A stretch of DNA of 64,000 nucleotides from Brevibacterium linens ATCC 9172 (GCF_900169165.1 NZ_FXYY01000012.1:1-64000), one strand, 5' to 3'; positions 46,748 to 56,305 are shown, counted from the stretch's first letter. Numbers and translations are program-made. Notes: generated by a model from the letters alone, not told the origin.

Positions 46748-47548
46748 TCACATGCTGAAGGGCGCATCTGGCCTGGACGTCTCGGCCGCACGTCGGCCTT
46801 CGAGAAATGCGAGGAACGACCGAGCCAGCCGCTTCCCGTTGTCGACGAGAGCGGAATCGTGAGCCTCGACCTCGGCGATGATCGAGTCGTCGGTCTTGCC
46901 GGCCGGCAGGGCCAGGTCGTTGCCGTTCAGCCACCGGGAGATCTGCGTGGCATCGGTTTCCGGATGGAACTGGGTGCCCCACGCGAATTCGCCGAGACGG
47001 AAGGCCTGGACCGGGGCGTCGGAGCCGGTGATGAGGAGTTCGGCTCCGGTCGGCAGCGCCATCTCCTCCTGGTGGAAGAGCACGGACGGCAGCGACTCCC
47101 TTTCGGTCGACGCGGCACCCGCCGATCCGACACCGGCCAGTGCGCCGAAGACAGGGTCGGTCTCCCCCGCCGAGGTGGCACCCAGTTCGTAGAACCCGAT
47201 CTGCGGGTGCGCCCGCCGGGTGATCGGAGCATCGCCTGCCACGGCAAGCATCTCCCCGCCGAGGCAGATGTTGAGGCTCGGGAACTCCCCGCCGATCGAG
47301 CGGCGAAGCAGGTCCCTGACCTGCGGGAACCAGGGGTTCTCGGCGTCCTCGGTGGGTCCCGCGGACCCGCCGAGGACGATGAGGGCGTCGAAAGCACCGA
47401 GCGCCGGGATCACCTCGCCGAGGTAGGGCCGGGTCACCACCACCTCGGCGCCGGCTTCTTCCAGCCACTGCCCGAACCGCTCGGGCCCGGTGCCGCGTTC
47501 GTGCTCGATGGCGAGGATGCGCACCCGGCGCTGGGACTCACTGCTCAT
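46748..47548 (-). CDS. Class I glutamine-amidotransferase-like protein (GMP-synthase-like)
   Basis: 266 residues with the GATase-1 fold: ALIVLGGSAGPTEDAENPWFP, nucleophile Cys in LNICLGGEMLAVAGDA, and His/Glu in GTQFHPETDA. The family includes peptide- or gamma-glutamyl-hydrolysing enzymes as well as subunits that give ammonia to a synthetase; no synthetase is adjacent. Stand-alone, on the same strand as the AGCS symporter. Confidence 0.85.
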   Translation of the reverse strand: MSSESQRRVRILAIEHERGTGPERFGQWLEEAGAEVVVTRPYLGEVIPALGAFDALIVLGGSAGPTEDAENPWFPQVRDLLRRSIGGEFPSLNICLGGEMLAVAGDAPITRRAHPQIGFYELGATSAGETDPVFGALAGVGSAGAASTERESLPSVLFHQEEMALPTGAELLITGSDAPVQAFRLGEFAWGTQFHPETDATQISRWLNGNDLALPAGKTDDSIIAEVEAHDSALVDNGKRLARSFLAFLEGRRAAETSRPDAPFSM

Positions 47549-47570
47549 GGCACCATTGTCACCCGGCGGA

Positions 47571-47981
47571 TCAGTCGGCCACGCCCCTCTTCCGCAGGGC
47601 GAGGAAGAACAGGACGAGGCTGACGGACAGGGCGATGTGGCCGAGGCCGGCGATTCCGGCGATCATGGCATTCGAGTCTTCACCGAGGACGGTGAGCGAG
47701 CCGTGCCAGACCATCATTCCGGCCGTGAGGATCACGCCGACGTTGTAGAGCCAGAAGAACCACGAGAACAGCTTCGTGCCGGAGAGTCCGAACACCTTGT
47801 CGAGGGCGAGGATGATGAGGAGGACGATGAAGCCGAGTGTCAGCAGGTGCGTGTGGACGAGGCCGAGCTGCGTGAACTCACCGGAGGGGAAGTCGTTGGC
47901 CTTGGTGAACTCGCGGTAGAACAGCCCCGAGAGGACGCCGATGATCATGTACGTGAACGCTGCGTTGAATATCTTCTTCAT
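47571..47981 (-). CDS. DUF2871-type small membrane protein
   Basis: 136 residues, four predicted membrane helices (FNAAFTYMIIGVLSGLFYREF, LLTLGFIVLLIILALDKVF, FFWLYNVGVILTAGMMVWHG, IALSVSLVLFFLALRKRG). Conserved histidines (VHTHLLTLGF, GLGHIALS) recall haem- or copper-oxidase-associated membrane proteins of this family; function unknown. GTGGAAG precedes the ATG. Directly upstream of the amidotransferase gene on the same strand (22-base gap). Confidence 0.8.
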   Translation of the reverse strand: MKKIFNAAFTYMIIGVLSGLFYREFTKANDFPSGEFTQLGLVHTHLLTLGFIVLLIILALDKVFGLSGTKLFSWFFWLYNVGVILTAGMMVWHGSLTVLGEDSNAMIAGIAGLGHIALSVSLVLFFLALRKRGVAD

Positions 47982-48126
47982 GCTTCCACTTCATCAGCGC
48001 GCGGGCGCGGTTTCCTGACCCACAGGATTGAACTGGACCCCCAACTTTCGATTGATGTTCCATCGCACAGGACCCTGAGGCCCCGAAAATCGGCTCCGGA
48101 GCCGACAATCCCGCTAGCCTGGTGGC

Positions 48127-48612
48127 ATGGCCCTGGAGAACCTGCTTGCGAAGATCGACCGCCTCGCCGGCGGCAGGAAGGCCGGCATCATCGTGCCCGC
48201 GGACGGTCTCGAGCAACCGAAGACGAAACGCGCCTTCGCGTGGATCACACGGCTGCTCGTGTTCGAACTCGTGCTCGGCTTCGGTGCCGTGGTCTACGCA
48301 GTGCTCATCGCCAGGGCCGGCGAACCGGTGCCGTTCGGCGTGTGGATGCGCACCCTCGTCGTCCTCGGCATGACCGTGACACTCTTCTACTTCTTCTGGC
48401 GCGCAACGAAGGGCTTCTACTGGGGGTACCAGCGCCTGCGCCTGTTCACCCAGATCTTCCCCGTCATCACCCTCGTCATGGCCGCGATCCCGGGCCTCTA
48501 TCCGGTCTGGATGATCACCGAGCAGATCGTGTTCAGCCTGGTCATGATCGGCGTCGGCGACTTCCTCACCGGCGACCACCTGCGCGAGGTGTTCCGCAGA
48601 CCTCAGGACTGA
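48127..48612 (+). CDS. Small membrane protein of unknown function
   Basis: 161 residues with about four hydrophobic segments (WITRLLVFELVLGFGAVVYAVLI, WMRTLVVLGMTVTLFYFFW, FTQIFPVITLVMAAIPGLYPV, IVFSLVMIGVGDFL). I do not recognise it. The start has only a weak ribosome-binding site, so leaderless translation is possible. Divergent from the DUF2871 gene and convergent with the deaminase gene. Confidence 0.65.
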   Translation: MALENLLAKIDRLAGGRKAGIIVPADGLEQPKTKRAFAWITRLLVFELVLGFGAVVYAVLIARAGEPVPFGVWMRTLVVLGMTVTLFYFFWRATKGFYWGYQRLRLFTQIFPVITLVMAAIPGLYPVWMITEQIVFSLVMIGVGDFLTGDHLREVFRRPQD

Positions 48613-48673
48613 GGGACCGCCGAGGAGGCCGCCTCCTCCCGCTCAGCCGCCGCCCACTCAGCCGCCGCGGACC

Positions 48674-50149
48674 TCACCCCGCGACGAGGCGGCGCGCCTC
48701 CTCCTGATGCGCGGCGATGAGGGCCTCCTTGTCGAGCGCGTGCCCGTCCGCGCCGATCGCGTGGCCGTCGACGACCCGCCACTGACCGCCGACCATCACA
48801 CGGTCCGCCTTCTCCGCACCGCAGAGGACGAGCGCGGGGATCGGGTCGTGCGAACCGGAGAATGCGAGGCCGTCGAGGCGGAACATCGCGAGGTCGGCCC
48901 GCTTGCCGACGGCGATGGTGCCGAGGTCGTCGCGGCCGAGTGCCGCCGCCGATCCCTTCGTCGCCCAGTCGAGGACGCGATCGCAGGTGACCGCCTCGGC
49001 GCCGTAGCGCAGGCGTTGGATGTAGAGGGCCTGCCGGACCTCACGGATGAGGTTCGAGGCGTCGTTCGACGCGGATCCGTCGACGCCGAGTCCGACGTTG
49101 ACCCCGGCATCTTCGAGTTCGACGGCGCGAGCGATGCCCGAGGCCAGCCGCATGTTCGAGGTCGGACAGTGAGCAACGGAGACCCCGGCCGCGCCGAGGC
49201 GGCCGATCTCCGAATCGTCGAAGTGCACACCGTGCGCCAACCAGGTCCGCTCCCCCAGCCAGCCGACGGATTCGAGGTAGTCGACGGTGCGCAGGCCGAA
49301 TGTCTCGCGGCAGAAGTCCTCTTCGTCGATGGTCTCGGCCAGGTGGGTGTGAAGGCGGACATCGAGTTCGGCAGCGAGTGCGGCGGACTCGCGCATGAGC
49401 TCGGTGGTCACGGAGAACGGCGAGCAGGGAGCGAAGCTGATCTGGATCTGTGCGCCGGGCCCTCGCTGATGGTAGGTCTCGACGAGTCGGCGGGAATCGT
49501 CGAGGATGACTTCCGAATCCTGGACGGTCTGCTGCGGGGGCAGTCCGCCGTCCTCCTCGCCCAGGGACATCGATCCGCGAGTGAGCATGGCACGCATGCC
49601 GAGTCTCCGGACGACGTCGACCTGGATGTCGATGGCCTCGTCCATGCCGGTCGGGAACAGGTAGTGGTGGTCGGCCGCGGTCGTGCAGCCGGATTCGAGG
49701 AGTTCGGCCATCGCCACGGTCGTGGCGAGTTCGAGCGCACGCGGGGTCAGCCTGGCCCACACCGGGTAGAGGTTCTGCAGCCACCCGAACAGCGGCAGGT
49801 CGGCGACGGGCGCCCACGCACGGGTCAGCGTCTGATAGAAGTGGTGATGCGTATTGATCAGTCCGGGAGTGATGACGTGCGCGGAGGCGTCGATGATGTC
49901 GAGGTCGGTCGCATCACCAGCGGTCCCGCCGGCACTGGGGGTCCCTTCGGCGCCGCATGTCGTGGGTTCGCCCCCAGCGGGGACGAGTTCGATGATGGTC
50001 CCGGTGGCCCGATCGACGACGATTCCCCGCGCGGCCCGGTTCGGATCGACACCGGCGCCGAGGTGGACGGCCAGCGGATCGCGCAGCCACAGTCCGTCTG
50101 CCGGAGGGTTCTCGCCAGAAGGTGTGCCGGTTCCATTGCTGTCGATCAT
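48674..50149 (-). CDS. 8-oxoguanine deaminase (amidohydrolase superfamily)
   Basis: Deaminates 8-oxoguanine to urate. 491 residues from the ATG at 50149 (AAAGG upstream; an in-frame GTG at 50164 is open). Seen: metal-binding INTHHHFYQTLTRAWAPV, ADHHYLFPTG, RLHTHLAETIDEEDFC, WLAHGVHF, and GLGVDGSASNDASNL, with the NTHHHFYQTLTRA signature shared with characterised 8-oxoguanine deaminases rather than atrazine hydrolases. Divergent from a nucleobase permease, consistent with salvage or breakdown of oxidised purines. No uricase is seen in the window. Confidence 0.85.
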   Translation of the reverse strand: MIDSNGTGTPSGENPPADGLWLRDPLAVHLGAGVDPNRAARGIVVDRATGTIIELVPAGGEPTTCGAEGTPSAGGTAGDATDLDIIDASAHVITPGLINTHHHFYQTLTRAWAPVADLPLFGWLQNLYPVWARLTPRALELATTVAMAELLESGCTTAADHHYLFPTGMDEAIDIQVDVVRRLGMRAMLTRGSMSLGEEDGGLPPQQTVQDSEVILDDSRRLVETYHQRGPGAQIQISFAPCSPFSVTTELMRESAALAAELDVRLHTHLAETIDEEDFCRETFGLRTVDYLESVGWLGERTWLAHGVHFDDSEIGRLGAAGVSVAHCPTSNMRLASGIARAVELEDAGVNVGLGVDGSASNDASNLIREVRQALYIQRLRYGAEAVTCDRVLDWATKGSAAALGRDDLGTIAVGKRADLAMFRLDGLAFSGSHDPIPALVLCGAEKADRVMVGGQWRVVDGHAIGADGHALDKEALIAAHQEEARRLVAG

Positions 50150-50600
50150 CGCGTCGCCTTTCACTCTTGAACCGTGCGCGTCGAGCGCGCACCATTGGTC
50201 AGTGGCGACAGAACTGGGGCCGACGCCACCAGCTCAGGTTTTCCGGCGTCTGCTGCTCCGCCGGTCGGTATCCCATCGGGGGTCCCCAACTGTACCCACT
50301 GGTCGGTGAAGCGGTACGATGGCTCAAGACCATCGAACTGAGCGAACGATCAGTAGATTGTCGAGGGATGAGTACACGACTGCCGTGAACTCTAGCATGT
50401 GCCACGGGTCACTAAAATGGCTTGCGGGCCAAATGGTATTCCTTTAGAGTTTTACGATAAGGAAGTTTCCTTTCGCATAACGGAATTATGCAACCGATCC
50501 CTCGGTCGAATCGATGCCTGCTCGCACGCCAAACCGGCCACTGAGGTCGGTCAGTCACAGAGAGGTCTTCGCCCCGAGGACGTACTCAATGGAGAGATAA
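50150..50600. other. Divergent regulatory region, deaminase / permease
   Basis: 451 bases without a gene. Two related direct sites with the pattern CCAYTGGTCRGTG occur at 50192-50205 (a near-dyad CCANTGNNCANTGG, 43 bases before the deaminase start) and 50295-50310; the second lies inside a GTACC/GGTAC inverted repeat (50292-50317). TTGCGG (50422-50427) and TAGAGT (50445-50450), 17 bases apart, form a plausible promoter for the permease. Positions 50411-50490 are about 39% GC, well below the surroundings. Confidence 0.5.
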
Positions 50601-52211
50601 ATGTCGGTATCCCATCAATCACCCAGCGGCGACCGCAAGACCGCGGTCAAAGGCAAGCAGGCCCGCCCGGAGGACGAACGGCTCTCCGTCGGCAGCTCCT
50701 TCGCCTACGGGTTGCAGCACGTGCTCACCATGTACGGCGGAATCATCGCGGTCCCCCTCATCATCGGCAATGCGGCCGGCCTCGACGGCAACGGCATCAG
50801 CCTCCTCATAGCCTCCTGTCTGTTCATGGGCGGTCTGGCGACGATCCTGCAGTCGGTCGGAGTGCCGTTCTTCGGCTCGCAGCTGCCGCTGGTTCAGGGT
50901 GTCTCGTTCGCCGGCGTCGCGACGATGACGTCCATTCTGGCCGGCGGCGGAGGCCTGCCCGCGGTGTTCGGGTCAGTCCTGGTCGCCTCGGTGATCGGAC
51001 TGATCGTGGCCCCGGCATTTGCGCTCATCGTGAAGTTCTTCCCGCCGGTCGTCACCGGCACCGTCATCACCACGATCGGTCTGTCACTCATGCCGGTCGC
51101 CGCGGGCTGGGCCATGGGCGGGGACGCGGAGGCCGCTGACTACGGCAGCATGCGCAATATCCTCATCGCCGTGGCCACCCTGACCATCGTTCTCATCCTC
51201 AGCCGGATTCCCGTGGCCGCGATCTCGCAGCTGTCGATTCTGCTGGCCATCGTGCTCGGCACCATCGGATGCCTGATCTTCGGGTGGGCGGACTTCTCCC
51301 ATGTGCTCGATCGAGGCGTCTTCGCGTTCCCTGAGCCGTTCGCCTTCGGTATGCCGACTTTCTCTGCCGCAGCGATCATTTCGATGTTCATCGTCATCAT
51401 CGTCACGTTCGCCGAGACGACTGCGGACATCATCGCCGTCGGAGAGATCGTCGACACTAAGGTCGATTCCAAGCGCATCGCTTCGGGTCTGCGTGCTGAC
51501 ATGCTGTCATCGGCAGTGTCGCCGGTCTTCAACTCCTTCACTCAGTCGGCATTCGCACAGAACGTCGGACTGGTCGCCATCACGGGCGTGAAGTCACGCT
51601 TCGTCGTCACAGCCGGTGGTGCGATCCTCGTGGTCCTCGGTCTGCTGCCCGTGATGGGCGGAGTCGTTGCCGCCGTTCCGACTCCGGTACTCGGCGGAGC
51701 GGGAATCGTCCTGTTCGGCACGGTCGCCGCGTCGGGCATTCGCACGCTGTCAAAGGTCGAGTACGAGGGCAACCTCAATATGATCATCGTGGCGGTCTCG
51801 CTGGCCTTCGGCATCATCCCGGTCGTCGAGCCCGATTTCTACAACGCCTTCCCGAATTGGGTCGGCATCATCCTCCACTCGGGAATCTCGTCGGCCACCC
51901 TCATGGCAGTGCTGCTCAATCTCGTCTTCAACCACATCGGCGTGAAGACGAAAGATCGTTCGGACCGGTCGGTCTTCGTGGCCGGCACCGGGCGCGTCAT
52001 CCGCAAGGAAGAGCTGCAGCGACTCCTCGACAACGAACCCGTTCTCGCTGAGGGCGACACCGTCAAGGACGGCAAGATCATCGACTGCAACGGAGAAGAG
52101 GTTCCCGTCGTCACCGAACAGCAGCACAAGAAGGTCATCGACGCCGCACAGAAAGGTAAGGTCCGCAGCCAGGACGACGTACGCCGCCTCATCGCCGAGG
52201 ACGGCAACTGA
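50601..52211 (+). CDS. NCS2-family nucleobase (xanthine/urate-type) permease
   Basis: A 536-residue permease with about 14 membrane segments. Family features: FAYGLQHVLTMYGGIIAVPLIIG, FFGSQLPLVQGVSFAGVATMT, FPPVVTGTVITTIGLSLMPVAAGW, VTFAETTADIIAVGEIVDTKVD (NAT signature region), NVGLVAITGVKSRFVV, and LGGAGIVLFGTVAASGIRTL. The Thr/Glu pattern fits xanthine/urate rather than uracil members. A hydrophilic C-terminal tail of about 75 residues is longer than usual. Divergent from 8-oxoguanine deaminase; likely carries a purine or urate. GGAGA lies before the ATG. Confidence 0.9.
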   Translation: MSVSHQSPSGDRKTAVKGKQARPEDERLSVGSSFAYGLQHVLTMYGGIIAVPLIIGNAAGLDGNGISLLIASCLFMGGLATILQSVGVPFFGSQLPLVQGVSFAGVATMTSILAGGGGLPAVFGSVLVASVIGLIVAPAFALIVKFFPPVVTGTVITTIGLSLMPVAAGWAMGGDAEAADYGSMRNILIAVATLTIVLILSRIPVAAISQLSILLAIVLGTIGCLIFGWADFSHVLDRGVFAFPEPFAFGMPTFSAAAIISMFIVIIVTFAETTADIIAVGEIVDTKVDSKRIASGLRADMLSSAVSPVFNSFTQSAFAQNVGLVAITGVKSRFVVTAGGAILVVLGLLPVMGGVVAAVPTPVLGGAGIVLFGTVAASGIRTLSKVEYEGNLNMIIVAVSLAFGIIPVVEPDFYNAFPNWVGIILHSGISSATLMAVLLNLVFNHIGVKTKDRSDRSVFVAGTGRVIRKEELQRLLDNEPVLAEGDTVKDGKIIDCNGEEVPVVTEQQHKKVIDAAQKGKVRSQDDVRRLIAEDGN

Positions 52212-52254
52212 GGTCGGACACGAGGACGAGAGCTGGAACCGCAAAGACCGTTCG

Positions 52255-52293
52255 GACCCCGGTCGCCGTCTGCGAAGGCGCGCGGCCGGGGCC
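52255..52293 (+). terminator. Stem-loop after the permease gene
   Basis: GACCCCGG (52255-52262) pairs with CCGGGGCC (52286-52293), one G-U pair allowed, 44 bases after the stop, followed by TCTTG. Confidence 0.5.
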
Positions 52294-52330
52294 TCTTGCG
52301 TAACTGGCTGCCGTCATAGCCCGGCTGCCG

Positions 52331-54637
52331 TCAGAACGGTGGCGGATCCTTGGAGTCCCAGTAGTTGTTCCACTCCACTCCTCGGCCGGGCTTCGATTTC
52401 TGCGACCGGCGAGGCGCTTCGTCGGTTTCGGTACTCGAGACTCCCCCTGCTCCAGGCGTCGGGACACACCCGTCCCCTGGTCCGGAGTCCCCTGGCTCGG
52501 AGTGGCGGGATGGCCCCGAGTCCTCGACCCGTGCCGCCGGACTCGGATGGCCGTTGTCACGAAGCTGTTCCGTGGTGCCGGGGTTCCGGTCGTCAAGCCG
52601 ATTCGGCAGGTGGTCATAGTTCTCCACCTGACGGGCATGCTCGGCGTTGATCGGGTTGTCCGGCGGATACATTCGTCCGACGACACCACGAGTGAAGGAA
52701 TACTCCACCGCCCCGTCCTCGGTCATTCGGACCGAGAACCGGCGGTCGGTCTTCGCCTGGTGGTCGGGTTTGCACAGCGGGTGGAGGTTCTCGAACGTCG
52801 TCTGACCGCCCCGGGCCGGATCGGCATGGTCGAAGGGGATGATGTGGTCGACTTCCGACGTCTCTGCCCTGCGAGTGCAGCCCGGAGCAGAACAGGACTG
52901 CCATTTGCCGACCAAGGGCGCGCGCACGTCCGCAGGGATGTGGTAGCTGCGTGAGCGAGCATCGATCGGCGTCCCGGTAGCGGGATCGGTGAGGATCCGG
53001 TGCCAAGTGGGGCTCTCACCTGCGAGTGCCCGTGCCGCGTCGGGCGGCACCGGTGTGCCGTCCGAGAATGTTCCGGGCAGCTCCGACTTTCCCACCGCGG
53101 TGAGATACGGAACCGTCACCATCATCTTGGCCTGCTCTCGGACCCACTGTCCGTGGGTGGGCATGACGAGTTTGATGGTGGTCTTCACGTCGGCGCCGGT
53201 GCCCGCCGCCTCTTCGGCTTCTCGCTGCGCTGCCTGCGCGGTGCGGTCGACCGCGGCTGCAGTGATCGGAGCTGCGGGGTCCGCGTCGTCGGCGGTCTCG
53301 AGCGCGACTTCCTTGGTGGTGGTCTCACCGGTTGTGGTGTCGTGGGCCGTCACGGCGATGGTCATCTGCGGGGTTGCCCGAGTGGCGATATCGAACATGA
53401 GGGCGGCAATGCTGTCCTGATCGGCGACTTCGAGGCCGGCGATGTTCTCATCGGTGAGTGCCGAGATGTTGCCGTTGCGGATCGCTCGGGCGAAAGCTTC
53501 GATGCGCAGGTAGAAGGCATTGAGTTCCACGGCAGGTCCGGACAGAGTCACCGAGGCGGTGCCGTCGGGGTAGGTCATGATGTCGACTCGGCGGCGCTTC
53601 TCGGCCAGTTCGGTCCTGTCGTCGACCGGCACGATCGCCGCGATCTTGAGATTGAGCGACTTCCTGAAGGTCTCCAGGGTGATATCGGCACGGCGGTCAC
53701 CCAGGTAGGCATCAAGGCGCGGCAGATACTCGAAGGCAACGTCCTTGATGGCACGGGTCGCTGCAAGCACGTGCTCGATCGTGAACTCACCGGCCAGGCA
53801 GCGCTGCAGGAACTTCGGCAGTCCGAATGCCAGTGTGACGGCGTTCGTGATCTCGTTGTAGGCACCGTCGCTCGACGAGCCGAGGACCGTGGTCAGCTCG
53901 GCGATCTCCTCGCGCGTGGCGAGGTCGTGGACCCAACTGTTGAAAGATTTGTGCAACCCGAACTTGGGGAAGTTCGGAAGCGAACTCGCCGACGGAGGCT
54001 GCGACTGCTCTCCGGTGCTCGCCTCGGTTGTGGAAGCATCATCGGTGCTTCCATCGGTGCTTCCATCGACGCCCAGTTCAGCGGCTCCGTCCGATTCATC
54101 GGCCGCGGCGGCAGCGGCCGCGTCGGCAGCGACGTCGGCACCACCGTCGGAAGCATCGTCCGCTTCGGCGCCATCGTCGGCGGCAGCACCTGCGGAGGCG
54201 GCGGCGTCATCAGACTCGTCGAGAGGGCGGCCCTCGAGGACGAAACCGGTGGACGTCCAGGGGTCCACGAAGTCATCCCTTTCGGGCAGCAGCCCATCAC
54301 GTGCCGTGATGAAGCGGCCGACTGTCTCGGTGAATGTCGCGTGGTAGTAGATCTCGTCGCCGAAGGCATAGCGGAGCTTCTCGAGTGCATCGGACAGGAA
54401 CAGCCCGGCAACGGCTTGGAGCTCAGCGAGACGAACGCCCGTACTCAAGTGAGTCAGGCTGACGACCACAGCCATCGGCGAATCAGGGTCGACGTCGAGA
54501 CGACGGGGTGAGTCGGGGCCGACCAGAGGCACCTGAGGCGACGAAGCAGGGTCCGCCGAAGTCGCGGGCGAACCGGAGACTGATTCATTCGAGGCATGCT
54601 CGAGGCCGCTGTTGCCCGGATCCTGAGGATCCTTCAT
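52331..54637 (-). CDS. DUF222 / HNH-nuclease-domain protein (13E12-repeat family)
   Basis: 768 residues. Order: Ser/Pro-rich N-terminus, DUF222 helical part (VSLTHLSTGVRLAELQAVAGLF...), an Asp/Ala-rich low-complexity insert (about 150-220), the conserved DUF222 core (TLGSSSDGAYNEITNAVTLA...), an HNH domain (CSAPGCTRRAETSEVDHIIP, FENLHPLCKPDHQAKT, all metal and catalytic His/Asn present), and a long polar tail. Such proteins occur in many copies in actinobacteria; function is unknown, perhaps linked to mobile DNA. It is bordered upstream by a markedly low-GC stretch (see 54671-54770). Confidence 0.85.
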   Translation of the reverse strand: MKDPQDPGNSGLEHASNESVSGSPATSADPASSPQVPLVGPDSPRRLDVDPDSPMAVVVSLTHLSTGVRLAELQAVAGLFLSDALEKLRYAFGDEIYYHATFTETVGRFITARDGLLPERDDFVDPWTSTGFVLEGRPLDESDDAAASAGAAADDGAEADDASDGGADVAADAAAAAAADESDGAAELGVDGSTDGSTDDASTTEASTGEQSQPPSASSLPNFPKFGLHKSFNSWVHDLATREEIAELTTVLGSSSDGAYNEITNAVTLAFGLPKFLQRCLAGEFTIEHVLAATRAIKDVAFEYLPRLDAYLGDRRADITLETFRKSLNLKIAAIVPVDDRTELAEKRRRVDIMTYPDGTASVTLSGPAVELNAFYLRIEAFARAIRNGNISALTDENIAGLEVADQDSIAALMFDIATRATPQMTIAVTAHDTTTGETTTKEVALETADDADPAAPITAAAVDRTAQAAQREAEEAAGTGADVKTTIKLVMPTHGQWVREQAKMMVTVPYLTAVGKSELPGTFSDGTPVPPDAARALAGESPTWHRILTDPATGTPIDARSRSYHIPADVRAPLVGKWQSCSAPGCTRRAETSEVDHIIPFDHADPARGGQTTFENLHPLCKPDHQAKTDRRFSVRMTEDGAVEYSFTRGVVGRMYPPDNPINAEHARQVENYDHLPNRLDDRNPGTTEQLRDNGHPSPAARVEDSGPSRHSEPGDSGPGDGCVPTPGAGGVSSTETDEAPRRSQKSKPGRGVEWNNYWDSKDPPPF

Positions 54638-54670
54638 CGGTCTCGCCGCCTTTCACGTCGACGTGAATGC

Positions 54671-54770
54671 CTTGCAACAATTCTACCTCCAACGAGAAGA
54701 AATGAATGTTACAGTTCGATTACAAAAGGATTCTTTCTAATCTTGAATGATATTTGTTGTTCTTTGATGA
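54671..54770. other. Low-GC intergenic stretch before the HNH gene
   Basis: About 32% GC by count over 100 bases against roughly 65% around it. No open frame, IS end or clear repeat was seen. It likely holds the HNH promoter and may be a remnant of transferred DNA. Confidence 0.5.
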
Positions 54771-54844
54771 GGCACTCGACGCCCTGAACGGCATTGGTCG
54801 GGTCGGGCGAATACCGGCCCCACCCCAATCGGCGGGCCGGATAC

Positions 54845-55522
54845 CTATTCAGCCAGCAGACCGGGCAGCTGCTCCATCTCGCTGAAGGTCTCGGCAGCAC
54901 CCGCAGCCAACAGCGTGTCCGCACTCTGATGCACCGAAGAATCCGGGCAGAACCCGAGCACATGGGATCCGGCCGCAGCGCCGGCGATCACCCCGGTGGG
55001 GGAATCTTCGATCACGGCCGCCTCGGCGGGGTCGATGCCCCGGGAAGCAGCCGCCGCGAGATAGACGTCGGGGGCGGGCTTCGACTTCGGCTGCTCCATG
55101 CCGGAGAAGATCCGACCCTCGAAGGCATCGAAGAGGCCGATCTTGCGCAGCTGCAGCTCGATCTTCGGACGATCCGCTCCCGACGCGCAGGCGATCCGGC
55201 CCGGGTAGATCTCGGCAACGCGCTCAACGGCATCAACGACTCCCGGAATCGCCTGGAGAGAGGCCTCGAGCTGGGCATTGCGCCGCCGCCGGAACTCGGT
55301 CATCCACTCCTCGTCGATGCGGAATCCGGTGTGCTCTTCGATGACGTCAGCCTCGTCGCGGAGCATCTTGCCGACGAAGCGCGCAATGCATTCGTCGGCG
55401 CTCAGCTGCCAGCCGAGCTCCTGCAGCATCTGATGGAGGACACCGTTCGTGATGCTTTCGGAGTCGACGAGGACTCCATCACAGTCGAACAGGATCGCAG
55501 AGTATTTCGGAAGTGGGGCCAT
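54845..55522 (-). CDS. HAD-superfamily phosphatase (beta-phosphoglucomutase-like)
   Basis: 225 residues from the ATG at 55522. HAD motifs: LFDCDGVLVDSESI (motif I nucleophile Asp), ACASGADR (II), KSKPAPDVYLAAA (III Lys) and VIEDSPTGVIAGAAAG (IV). A cap domain lies between motif I and II. Substrate is probably a sugar or nucleotide phosphate. Same strand as and 33 bases after the M50-like gene. Confidence 0.85.
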   Translation of the reverse strand: MAPLPKYSAILFDCDGVLVDSESITNGVLHQMLQELGWQLSADECIARFVGKMLRDEADVIEEHTGFRIDEEWMTEFRRRRNAQLEASLQAIPGVVDAVERVAEIYPGRIACASGADRPKIELQLRKIGLFDAFEGRIFSGMEQPKSKPAPDVYLAAAASRGIDPAEAAVIEDSPTGVIAGAAAGSHVLGFCPDSSVHQSADTLLAAGAAETFSEMEQLPGLLAE

Positions 55523-55555
55523 ACTCCGATTCTGCCAGCCGGCACTGACGCACAA

Positions 55556-56305
55556 TCACACCGCGCCGACCGACACCGCTGTATACAGCACCCGCGCGTT
55601 GGCGAGCGCGCAGACGATGATGACCAGCGCAAACAGCGTCAGCCAGGCACCGGAGGGCAGAGCCGAGCCCTGCGCGAGGATATAGGCATCGGACTGCTGC
55701 ACATGGCGCCGGCGCGTGTGGACGCGGATGACCTTGACGAGGTCCTTGAGCGAACCAATCGTCAGCGCCGTGCCGAGTGCGGCGACGAAGACCGAGATCC
55801 ATTCCAGAGGCAGGAACACGACGACGAGCTGCGCCGCGATCGCCGTGATCACGGCGATGACCGCGCCCGCGAAGTTCCGGATGAAGATGAGCGCGACCAA
55901 CAGGATCAGCGCGCCCACCGACAGGGCCAAGGGGGCCCAACCGAAGACCGCCGAGGTGGCCAGGACGAGTCCGAGCACGCCCGGTGCCGGATATCCCCAG
56001 AACCCCGCCCATGTGGCGGAGAAGCCGACTCGGCCGAAGGAGTTCATCTGTCCCGAATGGTCGAAGTTCAGCGAGATCCCCTTGACCACGCGTCCCGTCA
56101 TGAGGGCGGCGAAAGCATGACCGAGCTCGTGGACGAAGGTCACGAACAGTCCGAAGAACCTCCAGATCCCTGGAGTCAGCGTCACGACCAGCGGGATCCC
56201 GATGACGAACACGAGTCCGAGGACGTCGAGTTCGAGTCCATCCTGCCGCCCGAAGCCCGAGGTGATGGCGTCCCACCACGTCGCCGTTGCCTGCTTGAAG
56301 TCCAT
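55556..56305 (-). CDS. M50B-like membrane metallopeptidase homologue
   Basis: 249 residues, about six membrane segments. The zinc motif HExxH is present as FVTFVHELGHAFAALMTG, and a second ligand region may be NSFGRVGFSATWAGFWGYPAP. Such proteins resemble the actinobacterial M50B-like family of intramembrane proteases with unknown substrates. The ribosome-binding site is weak. Followed by the HAD gene. Confidence 0.78.
   Translation of the reverse strand: MDFKQATATWWDAITSGFGRQDGLELDVLGLVFVIGIPLVVTLTPGIWRFFGLFVTFVHELGHAFAALMTGRVVKGISLNFDHSGQMNSFGRVGFSATWAGFWGYPAPGVLGLVLATSAVFGWAPLALSVGALILLVALIFIRNFAGAVIAVITAIAAQLVVVFLPLEWISVFVAALGTALTIGSLKDLVKVIRVHTRRRHVQQSDAYILAQGSALPSGAWLTLFALVIIVCALANARVLYTAVSVGAV

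Noticed and set aside
50150-50600. Purine-type riboswitch before the permease
   Set aside because: I could not find the conserved junction and loop-loop pattern of purine riboswitches on the + strand.
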